Part shown: positions 17,971 through 23,637 of the stretch, piece after piece
How positions within the stretch are numbered: position 1 is the stretch's first letter
Layout of the letters: each line of letters begins with the position of its first letter
From: Acutalibacter sp. 1XD8-36
GTDB lineage: Bacteria > Bacillota > Clostridia > Oscillospirales > Acutalibacteraceae
Reading direction: 5' to 3'
Assembly: GCF_009917525.1 (NCBI RefSeq)
Contig: NZ_QZDU01000003.1
Span: 203,547 to 267,546, forward strand
Length of the DNA stretch: 64,000 bases
Notes under the pieces: model-generated
What the model was told of the DNA's origin: nothing
Seen by the model: only the letters and a program-made list of their open reading frames with translations
The model's database searches: none
Program-made: the position numbers and the translations under genes

Positions 17971-18876
17971 ATGGATAAAAAAAGGCCCACTATAAATCTG
18001 GGCTTAAAGCTGGTGGTCTGCGGGATACCCCTGGGGCTGACCCTCCGGCTCATACAGATGAACGCCTTCTTCGACTTTGAAACAGGCTTTTATACCGGGA
18101 TGGGGGAGGCCCTTGCCTGGCTGAGCCTGCTGCTGCCGGCGGCCATGGCTGTTGCTGCCGGGGTGTTCTTCTTTAGGAACTCCCAGGCCTTCACAGGGAG
18201 GGCCCAGGGGTTTTGCCAAACCCCCGGCCCTGCAAGGGGGCCAGCGGGCTTCGCGGGCTTTTCCGGCGGGGTGCTGCTGGTGACGGGGGCCTATATGCTA
18301 AAGGACTATATGAGCTATGTGAGCTTCGGCATAAACCAGTTCGACTCCACCCCCGGGGGCTGGATGCACCTGCTCATGGCGGTGCTGTCCGTTGCGGTCG
18401 GGCTTCTCCATATCCTCACGGCCCTCTGGATGGCCCTGGGCCGCGAGCCCTATAAAAAGGCCCCCCTGCTGTACCTGCCGGGGGTGCTGTGGGGGCTGAG
18501 CCTGCTGGTGGTGGTGTACGTGTTCCACGCAAGGTTTGCCTCCCTGGTGGAGAACCTTTTCTCCGTGTTCTCCACAGTCTTCCTGCTGATGAGCCTTACG
18601 GCGCTGTGCCGGGTGCTGGCAGGGGCCGGGGAGCGGGAGGCCACCGGGAAGCTCTTTGTATACGGCGGCCTTGCGTCGGTGCTGGTGATACCCTACGACC
18701 TCTCAAACGTGGCCCTGGCCGTCACAGGCAGAGCCTACTACGGCGAGCTCCCCGCCATATACGCCCTCTCAAGGCTCTCGGTATGCCTCTTTGTGCTGTC
18801 CTTCATGCTGAGCTGCTACAGGACCGGCGTGGACAAATCCCTGGACGGCGCCCAGGCAAAGCATTTGGACGGCTGA
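17971..18876 (+). CDS. Polytopic membrane protein of unknown function
   Basis: I do not recognise this 301-residue protein. It shows about eight hydrophobic segments, for example residues 10-29 and 47-68, joined by short polar loops. It has no obvious catalytic or transport motif. It has its own promoter and the ribosome site GGGAGGG. It is the last gene before the inverted composite repeat at 18.9-19.2 kb. Confidence 0.75.
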   Translation: MDKKRPTINLGLKLVVCGIPLGLTLRLIQMNAFFDFETGFYTGMGEALAWLSLLLPAAMAVAAGVFFFRNSQAFTGRAQGFCQTPGPARGPAGFAGFSGGVLLVTGAYMLKDYMSYVSFGINQFDSTPGGWMHLLMAVLSVAVGLLHILTALWMALGREPYKKAPLLYLPGVLWGLSLLVVVYVFHARFASLVENLFSVFSTVFLLMSLTALCRVLAGAGEREATGKLFVYGGLASVLVIPYDLSNVALAVTGRAYYGELPAIYALSRLSVCLFVLSFMLSCYRTGVDKSLDGAQAKHLDG

Positions 18877-18890
18877 AGGGATTATCGGGC

Positions 18891-18919
18891 TTGACAGATC
18901 CCCGGGAAGATGGTACAAT
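18891..18919 (+). promoter_or_regulatory. Consensus promoter of the 18.9-kb small RNA
   Basis: TTGACA (18891-18896), a 17-base spacer and TACAAT (18914-18919) form a near-perfect sigma-A promoter that is not followed by any credible reading frame. Confidence 0.8.
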
Positions 18920-18925
18920 ACCATT

Positions 18926-19046
18926 AGAGAAGAGCAAAAAATAACCGGGCACTGTCCGGCTCGAATGTGAGACGGAACGGCTGGCCCGGGTTTAAAACTA
19001 CTTTACGAAAGTAGCCGCTGCCTTTGGACCGGAGCGGCTACTTTTT
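18926..19046 (+). ncRNA. Small RNA, about 120 nt, antitoxin-like
   Basis: It starts just after a consensus promoter and ends at a perfect 11-bp terminator (19009-19019 and 19033-19043) with a CTTTTT tail. Internal blocks GGGCACTGTCC and GGAACGGCTGGCCCGGG resemble the antitoxin RNA at 37345-37450 and the RNA at 38551-38665. No open frame with a ribosome site is present. I infer an orphan relative of the 37-kb antitoxin. Confidence 0.75.
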
Positions 19047-19057
19047 CGTATCAAAAC

Positions 19058-19245
19058 TTCCCCACACCCTCAGCCCAAACCAAAGGGTCCCCACAAAACC
19101 AGAGCTTTCCCGGCACCCAACTCCAAAGGGTCTCCACAAAAGCAGGAGTTTCCCGGTACTCCGCTTCGCGGGGGCGACTCCTTCGGAGTCGAGGGAAACT
19201 CCGGGACTTGACCAGAGCATAGCTCTGGTCAACGTCCGCAGAAGG
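19058..19245 (-). repeat. Structured interspersed repeat, copy B (inverted)
   Basis: Read on the minus strand it matches copy A. The palindrome arms are 19208-19218 and 19222-19232. The outer stem is GGAGTTTCCC/GGGAAACTCC, with the same two inner hairpins, one carrying a mismatch. The tail unit (TTTTGTGG, ACCCTTTGG) is duplicated in this copy. Together with the small RNA it mirrors the 14.6-14.9-kb composite. Confidence 0.85.
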
Positions 19246-19247
19246 GC

Positions 19248-19276
19248 TTGACAGACAGCCCGGCATATGATATACT
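19248..19276 (+). promoter_or_regulatory. Upstream promoter of the gapA leader
   Basis: TTGACA (19248-19253), a 17-base spacer and TATACT (19271-19276) would start a transcript about 255 bases before gapA. Confidence 0.75.
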
Positions 19277-19364
19277 GTAAATATAAATTCATCCTAAATG
19301 ATTACATATGGCGTATGGCTTCAGTAGGGGCCAGAGCTTTTTCATATTGATAATCTCCTTTCAC

Positions 19365-19410
19365 AGGCGGGCAGTCGTTATCTCCAGGTACCGGAGTCGG
19401 CTGCCTGTCT
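19365..19410 (+). promoter_or_regulatory. Strong hairpin in the gapA leader
   Basis: A 13-bp helix (19365-19377 with 19398-19410, including three G-U pairs) carries an inner CTCC/GGAG stem and an AGGTACC loop. It lies between the two gapA promoters, so it is present only in the longer transcript. It may be a regulatory leader or the 3' part of a small RNA. The rest of 19283-19465 shows no gene. Confidence 0.6.
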
Positions 19411-19465
19411 GTGTTGGTTTAAGAGGCGGCGCGTATTTTTCCCGTATAAAAATATTGGTAGGGAC

Positions 19466-19494
19466 TTGTAATTTTGGAAGAAATGTATTAAAAT
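19466..19494 (+). promoter_or_regulatory. Proximal gapA promoter
   Basis: TTGTAA (19466-19471), 17 bases, TAAAAT (19489-19494). The AGGAGG ribosome site of gapA lies about 30 bases downstream. Confidence 0.65.
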
Positions 19495-19537
19495 AGAGGA
19501 AAGCTCAGTATCCATAAACTTTTAGGAGGTTTTTCCA

Positions 19538-20551
19538 ATGTCTGTAAAAGTTGCAATCAATGGTTTTGGCCGTATCGGCCGTCTGGCCTTCCGTCAGATG
19601 TTCGGCGCTGAGGGCTATGAGGTGGTCGCCATCAACGACCTTACCAGCCCCAAGATGCTTGCCCATCTTCTGAAGTATGACTCCGCCCAGGGCCGCTACG
19701 CCCTGTGCGACAAGGTGGAGGCCGGCGAGGACTCCATCACCGTAGACGGCAAGACTATCAAGATTTATGCCGAGAAGAACGCCGCCGACCTGCCCTGGGG
19801 CGAGATTGGCGTTGACGTTGTGCTGGAGTGCACCGGCTTCTACTGCTCCAAGGACAAGTCCCAGGCCCATATCGACGCGGGCGCCAAGAAGGTCGTCATC
19901 TCCGCCCCCGCCGGCAGCGACCTGAAGACCATCGTTTTCTCCGTCAACGAGAAGACCCTTACCGCCGAGGACAAGATTATCAGCGCCGCCTCCTGCACCA
20001 CCAACTGCCTGGCCCCCATGGCAGACACCCTGAATAAGTACGCTGAGATTCAGAGCGGCATTATGACCACCGTGCACGCCTTCACCGGCGACCAGATGGT
20101 TCTGGACGGCCCCCACCGCAAGGGTGACCTGCGCCGCGCCCGCGCCGCCGCAGTGAACATCGTCCCCAACTCCACCGGCGCTGCCAAGGCTATCGGCCTT
20201 GTAATCCCCGAGCTCAACGGCAAGCTCATCGGCTCCGCCCAGCGCGTGCCTGTGCCCACCGGCTCCACCACCCTGCTGGTAGCTGTTGTCAAGGGCGAGA
20301 ATGTCACCGTTGACGGCATCAACGCCGCTATGAAGGCTGCCGCCTCCGACTCCTTCGGCTACACCGAGGAGCCCCTGGTGTCCTCCGACATCATCGGCAT
20401 CACCTACGGCTCACTGTTCGATGCCACCCAGACCATGGTCACCGAGATAGGCGGCGGCCTCTATCAGGTCCAGGTGGTCTCCTGGTACGACAACGAGAAC
20501 AGCTACACCAGCCAGATGGTGCGCACCATTAAGTACTTTGCCTCTATCTAA
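19538..20551 (+). CDS. gapA: Glyceraldehyde-3-phosphate dehydrogenase (GapA)
   Basis: This glycolytic enzyme oxidises glyceraldehyde-3-phosphate to 1,3-bisphosphoglycerate with NAD. The NAD fold starts [15 protein letters not shown] and the catalytic motif is [12 protein letters not shown] with Cys153. Length is 337 residues. Codon choice differs sharply from its neighbours: Ile is mostly ATC and Arg mostly CGC, where flanking genes use ATA and AGG, as expected for a very highly expressed gene. It is monocistronic, with two promoters and its own terminator. Confidence 0.98.
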   Translation: MSVKVAINGFGRIGRLAFRQMFGAEGYEVVAINDLTSPKMLAHLLKYDSAQGRYALCDKVEAGEDSITVDGKTIKIYAEKNAADLPWGEIGVDVVLECTGFYCSKDKSQAHIDAGAKKVVISAPAGSDLKTIVFSVNEKTLTAEDKIISAASCTTNCLAPMADTLNKYAEIQSGIMTTVHAFTGDQMVLDGPHRKGDLRRARAAAVNIVPNSTGAAKAIGLVIPELNGKLIGSAQRVPVPTGSTTLLVAVVKGENVTVDGINAAMKAAASDSFGYTEEPLVSSDIIGITYGSLFDATQTMVTEIGGGLYQVQVVSWYDNENSYTSQMVRTIKYFASI

Positions 20552-20583
20552 GCCCAAAGGCTTAGCCGGAGTGTAGAAAGAAA

Positions 20584-20613
20584 CCCCTGGGGACAGGCTC
20601 CCCGGGGGCTTTT
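20584..20613 (+). terminator. gapA terminator
   Basis: CCCCTGGGGA (20584-20593) pairs with TCCCCGGGGG (20599-20608), and CTTTTGTTT follows. Confidence 0.9.
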
Positions 20614-20615
20614 GT

Positions 20616-20644
20616 TTGACAAAGTATTTTATCTATGCTAGAAT
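20616..20644 (+). promoter_or_regulatory. Peptide promoter, module 1
   Basis: TTGACA (20616-20621), 17 bases, TAGAAT (20639-20644). It begins inside the T-rich tail of the gapA terminator. Confidence 0.8.
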
Positions 20645-20704
20645 AGAAATAGACGTTGTCGCATAATGGCGGTTTAGCAACTCCCCTGAAAGGGGGTGAG
20701 GCTG

Positions 20705-20785
20705 ATGGGAAAGGTATGGAAGTACATAATAGCCATTTTATTCTGGCTTATAGTACTGATATACATAGCACCAAAAGCATGCTAG
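20705..20785 (+). CDS. 26-residue hydrophobic peptide, candidate type I toxin (module 1)
   Basis: The peptide starts MGKVWKYIIAILFWL, continues as one membrane-spanning hydrophobic stretch and ends YIAPKAC. GGGGGTGAG lies seven bases before the ATG. A leader sequence GGCGGTTTAGC (20678-20688) is perfectly complementary to GCTAAACCGCC (20839-20849) downstream of the gene. A long transcript could therefore close on itself, a device used by several type I toxin mRNAs to delay translation. Toxicity is an inference; I do not recognise the peptide family. Confidence 0.7.
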   Translation: MGKVWKYIIAILFWLIVLIYIAPKAC

Positions 20786-20869
20786 CCGCCCGGTGCGCCC
20801 CGGACGGCTAGTGTTGCAAACACTAATCGAATTTTAGGGCTAAACCGCCGTGCGGCAGCGTCCCTTTAT
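20770..20869 (-). ncRNA. Antisense RNA of module 1, candidate antitoxin
   Basis: A minus-strand promoter, TTGACA (20899-20904) and TATAAT (20876-20881) with a 17-base spacer, drives an RNA of about 100 nt. It would end after the hairpin 20782-20793/20800-20811, with a CTTTT tail. It overlaps the 3' end of the peptide gene. Its 5' leader GGACGCTGCCGCACGG resembles the 5' leader of the peptide mRNA, because the module is flanked by inverted repeats just inside the two promoters. Confidence 0.7.
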
Positions 20870-20916
20870 GCTTATATTATACCCCGGGCCATGACCCTTG
20901 TCAAGCCCGGTTTTGT

Positions 20917-20945
20917 TTGACAAAGAATTTTGTCTGTGTTAGAAT
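20917..20945 (+). promoter_or_regulatory. Peptide promoter, module 2
   Basis: TTGACA (20917-20922), 17 bases, TAGAAT (20940-20945). Confidence 0.8.
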
Positions 20946-21053
20946 AACAGCAGACGTTGTCGCATAATAAGAGTTGGAGACCCAACTCGGGCGGTTAGCC
21001 CCCGGAAGGGGGTGGTCACATTTCCCTAAGTTTAACGAGGGGAGGTGACGCTT

Positions 21054-21152
21054 ATGGGAAAAGAACGCTGGATAAAGCTCCTGCGTTTCGTGCTGGTGTT
21101 GGCGGCTGCAGCAATGCTGCTGGCCTACATAGCGCCCATAAAAGCGTGTTAG
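21054..21152 (+). CDS. 32-residue hydrophobic peptide, candidate type I toxin (module 2)
   Basis: This diverged relative starts MGKERWIKLLRFVLVLAAAA, has one hydrophobic span and ends AYIAPIKAC. The conserved frame MGK-x-W near the start and YIAP-(I)-KAC at the end, against a changed middle, suggests selection on both ends. GGGGAGGTGAC lies just upstream of the ATG. Its leader contains an extra hairpin (GAGTTGG/CCAACTC) absent from modules 1 and 3. Confidence 0.7.
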   Translation: MGKERWIKLLRFVLVLAAAAMLLAYIAPIKAC

Positions 21153-21238
21153 CCGCCCGGTGTGCACCCGAGCAGCTAACATAAGATAGTCAGTTGTTAG
21201 TATCTTGGGCCGACCGCCGTGCGGCAGCGTCCCTTTAT
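21137..21238 (-). ncRNA. Antisense RNA of module 2, candidate antitoxin
   Basis: The minus promoter is TTGACA (21268-21273), 17 bases, TATAAT (21245-21250). The RNA would run leftward through the hairpin GTTAGC (21148-21153)/GCTAAC (21175-21180) to a short T-run. The 5' part is almost identical to module 1, while the centre follows the diverged peptide gene, as expected for a cognate antisense. Confidence 0.68.
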
Positions 21239-21285
21239 GCTTACATTATACCCCGGGCCATGGCGCTTGTCAAGCCCGGTTTTGT

Positions 21286-21314
21286 TTGACAAAGAATTTT
21301 GTCTGTGTTAGAAT
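21286..21314 (+). promoter_or_regulatory. Peptide promoter, module 3
   Basis: TTGACA (21286-21291), 17 bases, TAGAAT (21309-21314). Confidence 0.8.
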
Positions 21315-21374
21315 AACAGCAGACGTTGTCGCATAATGGCGGTTTAGCAACTCCCCTGAAAGGGGGTGAGGTTG

Positions 21375-21455
21375 ATGGGAAAGGTATGGAAGTACATAAT
21401 AGCCATTTTATTCTGGCTTATAGTACTGATATACATAGCACCAAAAGCATGCTAG
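21375..21455 (+). CDS. 26-residue hydrophobic peptide, candidate type I toxin (module 3)
   Basis: The peptide is identical to that of module 1 and has the same ribosome site and leader. The region downstream of the hairpin (about 21484-21526) has diverged from module 1, so the closing stem is shorter. It could be a decaying copy or one with altered control. Confidence 0.7.
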   Translation: MGKVWKYIIAILFWLIVLIYIAPKAC

Positions 21456-21552
21456 CCGCCCGGTCAGCCCCGGACGGCTAGTGTGATGAAATAAATAAGT
21501 CACACCAAAGTTCCAAAAGGGTTAAACCGCTAATGCGGCAGCGTCCCTTTAT
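21440..21552 (-). ncRNA. Antisense RNA of module 3, candidate antitoxin
   Basis: The minus promoter is TTGACA (21582-21587), 17 bases, TATAAT (21559-21564). The RNA overlaps the peptide stop region through the hairpin at 21452-21482. Confidence 0.65.
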
Positions 21553-21641
21553 ACTTATATTATATCCCGGGCCATGGCGCTTGTCAAGCCCGGATTCTGG
21601 GCAGACAGTACAAAAAGTACAGCCTGCTCATAGCCTGGAGC

Positions 21642-22076
21642 TCAGAGGTGCTCAGGCAGGCGTAAGCCTGCAAGCGCCTCGATGTCTTTTAGGTCATAAG
21701 TTTTAATAGGGCTGGCATTTATAGTCTTGGTCTTATTATTGTTCTTATTCTTTATATGTGTCGCGTTTGGAGCCGCATTTGTGGTCGCATATACTGTCGT
21801 TTTTTCAGACAGAAAATAGCTCGAGGGGTTGCCTTTGCCGCCCCTGTGGAAGCTGATAAACCCCGATTCCACCAGCCTGTCCCTGGCCCTGTAGGCCGCG
21901 TCCTTGCAGCAGCAGGTCAGCTGCATTAGCCGCGGCGTGTCCACCTGCACCGACCGGGGCCATCCGGCGCGGTTGAATACGCCCAGGAGCTTAAAGTACA
22001 TCAGCTGGGAATTCGCCGGCAGGGCGTTGCTCTCAAGCCAGCGGTTGAAGTTGTTCAAACGGTCAATGTATGTCAT
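21642..22076 (-). CDS. Phage-type replication protein N-domain (DnaD-like winged helix)
   Basis: The 144 residues resemble the N-terminal winged-helix domain of phage replisome organisers. They start MTYIDRLNNFNRWLES and continue with SQLMYFKLLGVFNRAGW, then a recognition region ending RDRLVESGFISFHRGG. An Asn/Lys linker (KNKNNNKTKT) and a short tail LAGLRLPEHL follow. The usual C-terminal primosome domain is missing. ATG 22076 has AGGAGGTG upstream. No other phage genes are nearby, so it is probably a prophage relic or a domesticated regulator. Confidence 0.7.
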   Translation of the reverse strand: MTYIDRLNNFNRWLESNALPANSQLMYFKLLGVFNRAGWPRSVQVDTPRLMQLTCCCKDAAYRARDRLVESGFISFHRGGKGNPSSYFLSEKTTVYATTNAAPNATHIKNKNNNKTKTINASPIKTYDLKDIEALAGLRLPEHL

Positions 22077-22209
22077 GAACCTGCACCTCCTGTAAAATAT
22101 TCCCTTCAACCTAAGGCCAAAAACAGTGCAAAGTTCGCCTTTTTCAGCGAACTTTTAAAAATTTCCCCAAACTTTCTCGGATTATTTACAGAATGTTCAT
22201 ATTTCCATC

Positions 22210-22240
22210 TTGACTTGTACACCGTGTCGCACCTTATACT
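22210..22240 (+). promoter_or_regulatory. MerR-type promoter with 19-bp spacer
   Basis: TTGACT (22210-22215) and TATACT (22235-22240) are 19 bases apart instead of 17, the over-long spacing that MerR activators correct by twisting DNA. The spacer contains the dyad ACACCGTGT (22219-22227). It lies 24 bases before the merR-type gene, so autoregulation is likely. Confidence 0.7.
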
Positions 22241-22264
22241 TTCAAGCAGAGAGGAGTGAGCGCC

Positions 22265-23248
22265 ATGAGCGGGCTTTTAACCGTAACCGATGTATCCAGG
22301 GAGCTGGGGCTCTCCACCAGGATGCTGCGCTACTATGAGGAGCAGGGGCTTGTCAGGAGCAGCCGGGCAGAGGGGTACGCCTACCGCATGTACGACGGGG
22401 AGGCCGTAAGGCGGCTGCGGCAGGTCATTGTGCTCCGGCGCCTGCGCATACCCCTTAGGGAGGTGAAGCTTATCCTGGACGACCCCGGTGCCCAGTGGGC
22501 CATATTCGTGTTCCAGCAGAAGCTCGCCGAGTTTGACGCGGAGCTTGCGAATATCGGGGCGGTGCGCGCGGTGACAGAGGAGCTGCTGAACACCCTGAAG
22601 AGCCGGTACTGGCTTCCCGCTGCCGACGTGCTGCTGGACGAGGATATAAGCGCGGTGCTCCCGACTCTGACAAACTCATATGAATTAGAAAAGGAGCGTG
22701 CAAAGAAGATGGAGAATCTAAACAGGGCCGAGGACAATATGAAGCTTACGGACGTGCGTATCGTCCACTTGCCGCCTGCCACAGTTGCCGCCGCCCGCTA
22801 CTTCGGCCCAGACCCCGAGGACCATGCCGGGCGGATGATAGCGGACTTCGCCCGGGAAAAGAAGCTCTGGGAGACCGGCAGCAGCCTGAGGCTCTACGGC
22901 TTCAACTCCCCCAACCCTCCCCCCGAGGGCGGGGAATACGGCTACGAGTTCTGGGTGACGATACCTGACGATATGGACGTGCCGGAGCCCCTCACAAAGA
23001 AGCACTTTAGGGGGGGCACCTACGCCGCCCACGCCATCAAGATGGGGGATTTCCACGAGTGGGCCTGGCTCGCCCAGTGGGTGGACGAGAGCGAGGAGTA
23101 CGATGTGAACGGCTCCGGGAGCCCTGCGGACATGTTCGGGAGCCTCGAGGAGCACCTGAACTACTACGACCACATCCAGGAGACCCCAGAGGGTGAGCCG
23201 GAGACTGCCCAGCTTGACCTGCTGATACCGGTGAGGAAAAAGGCTTGA
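22265..23248 (+). CDS. MerR-family regulator with GyrI-like effector domain
   Basis: The N-terminal winged helix reads LTVTDVSRELGLSTRMLRYYEEQGL, typical of MerR, followed by a coiled-coil dimer helix at about 80-150. The C-terminal part from residue 155 (DVRIVHLPPATVAAARYFGP to LDLLIPVRKK) looks like a GyrI/SOUL-type ligand-binding domain, as in BmrR-like multidrug sensors. I start at ATG 22265 after GAGGAG; the GTG at 22256 overlaps that site. No efflux gene adjoins it, so the target may be only its own promoter or distant. Confidence 0.88.
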   Translation: MSGLLTVTDVSRELGLSTRMLRYYEEQGLVRSSRAEGYAYRMYDGEAVRRLRQVIVLRRLRIPLREVKLILDDPGAQWAIFVFQQKLAEFDAELANIGAVRAVTEELLNTLKSRYWLPAADVLLDEDISAVLPTLTNSYELEKERAKKMENLNRAEDNMKLTDVRIVHLPPATVAAARYFGPDPEDHAGRMIADFAREKKLWETGSSLRLYGFNSPNPPPEGGEYGYEFWVTIPDDMDVPEPLTKKHFRGGTYAAHAIKMGDFHEWAWLAQWVDESEEYDVNGSGSPADMFGSLEEHLNYYDHIQETPEGEPETAQLDLLIPVRKKA

Positions 23249-23273
23249 CACAGGGCCGGGAGACGGGTATAAC
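23245..23273 (+). promoter_or_regulatory. Promoter of the 23.3-kb small RNA
   Basis: TTGACA (23245-23250) overlaps the stop codon of the merR-type gene; after 17 bases comes TATAAC (23268-23273). Confidence 0.7.
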
Positions 23274-23279
23274 ATAGAC

Positions 23280-23339
23280 AGAAGGTCAACTAAAATGAAA
23301 AAGCAGCCGTTCCTCAGAACCGGAGCGGTTGCTTTTTTT
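23280..23339 (+). ncRNA. Very short RNA, about 60 nt, ending in a terminator
   Basis: The RNA consists of a 20-base unstructured leader and a hairpin AAGCAGCCG (23301-23309) / CGGTTGCTT (23326-23334) followed by seven T. The hairpin resembles the terminators of the 18.9-, 37- and 38.5-kb RNAs. It could instead be the merR terminator, but the consensus promoter directly before it argues for an RNA gene. The rest of 23340-23414 shows nothing. Confidence 0.55.
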
Positions 23340-23414
23340 GTGTTATCGTTGTCTTTTATCAGTGCAATGGCAAGCTGAATAACTAAATCAGCACGAAATT
23401 ATTCGTTTATCCCC

Positions 23415-23443
23415 TTGCATTTTTGGCGATAGTAGGTTATAAT
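23415..23443 (+). promoter_or_regulatory. Promoter of the small ORF-Gfo/Idh operon
   Basis: TTGCAT (23415-23420), 17 bases, TATAAT (23438-23443). Confidence 0.75.
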
Positions 23444-23487
23444 CACTCTTAATATGGGGAGACCCAAAACCTAAAGGAGGACGTGGA

Positions 23488-23637
23488 ATGCCGACAGAGA
23501 AAGAACAGCTCATCATAACAAAGGCCGCGATATATGACCTGATGGAGATACTGGATTCAAATAAGGAAAAGGAAAGCTATACGACAGAGGAAATAAAAAC
23601 AATTTTTAGGGCATATCTTAAGGAGGTTTCAAAATGA
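23488..23637 (+). CDS. 49-residue protein of unknown function
   Basis: The frame starts MPTEKEQLIITKAAIYDLME, with AAAGGAGG seven bases upstream, and ends KTIFRAYLKEVSK. The stop overlaps the start of the Gfo/Idh gene (ATGA), so the two are translationally coupled. It is charged and helical in appearance, with no membrane segment. I do not recognise it. A partner or regulator of the downstream oxidoreductase is possible. Confidence 0.7.
   Translation: MPTEKEQLIITKAAIYDLMEILDSNKEKESYTTEEIKTIFRAYLKEVSK

Larger units (their letters stand above)
20616..21594. repeat. Three tandem convergent-promoter small-peptide modules
   Basis: Three units of about 300-360 bases (20616-20904, 20917-21273, 21286-21587) follow one another. 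Each has an inward plus promoter, a shared leader ending TTGTCGCATAAT, a peptide gene, a hairpin, an inverted partner of the leader (CGTGCGGCAGCGTCCC) and an inward minus promoter. Units 1 and 3 encode identical peptides. Unit 2 has the same flanks but a diverged peptide and leader. This points to tandem duplication followed by divergence or replacement of the centre. Confidence 0.9.

Noticed and set aside
19308..19496. 62-residue reading frame in the gapA leader
   Set aside because: There is no ribosome site, the composition is unlikely, and it runs through a strong hairpin; a structured leader is the better reading.
20616..21594. CRISPR array
   Set aside because: The three units are about 300-360 bases with long, nearly identical sequence and promoters; there are no short repeats with unique spacers and no cas genes.
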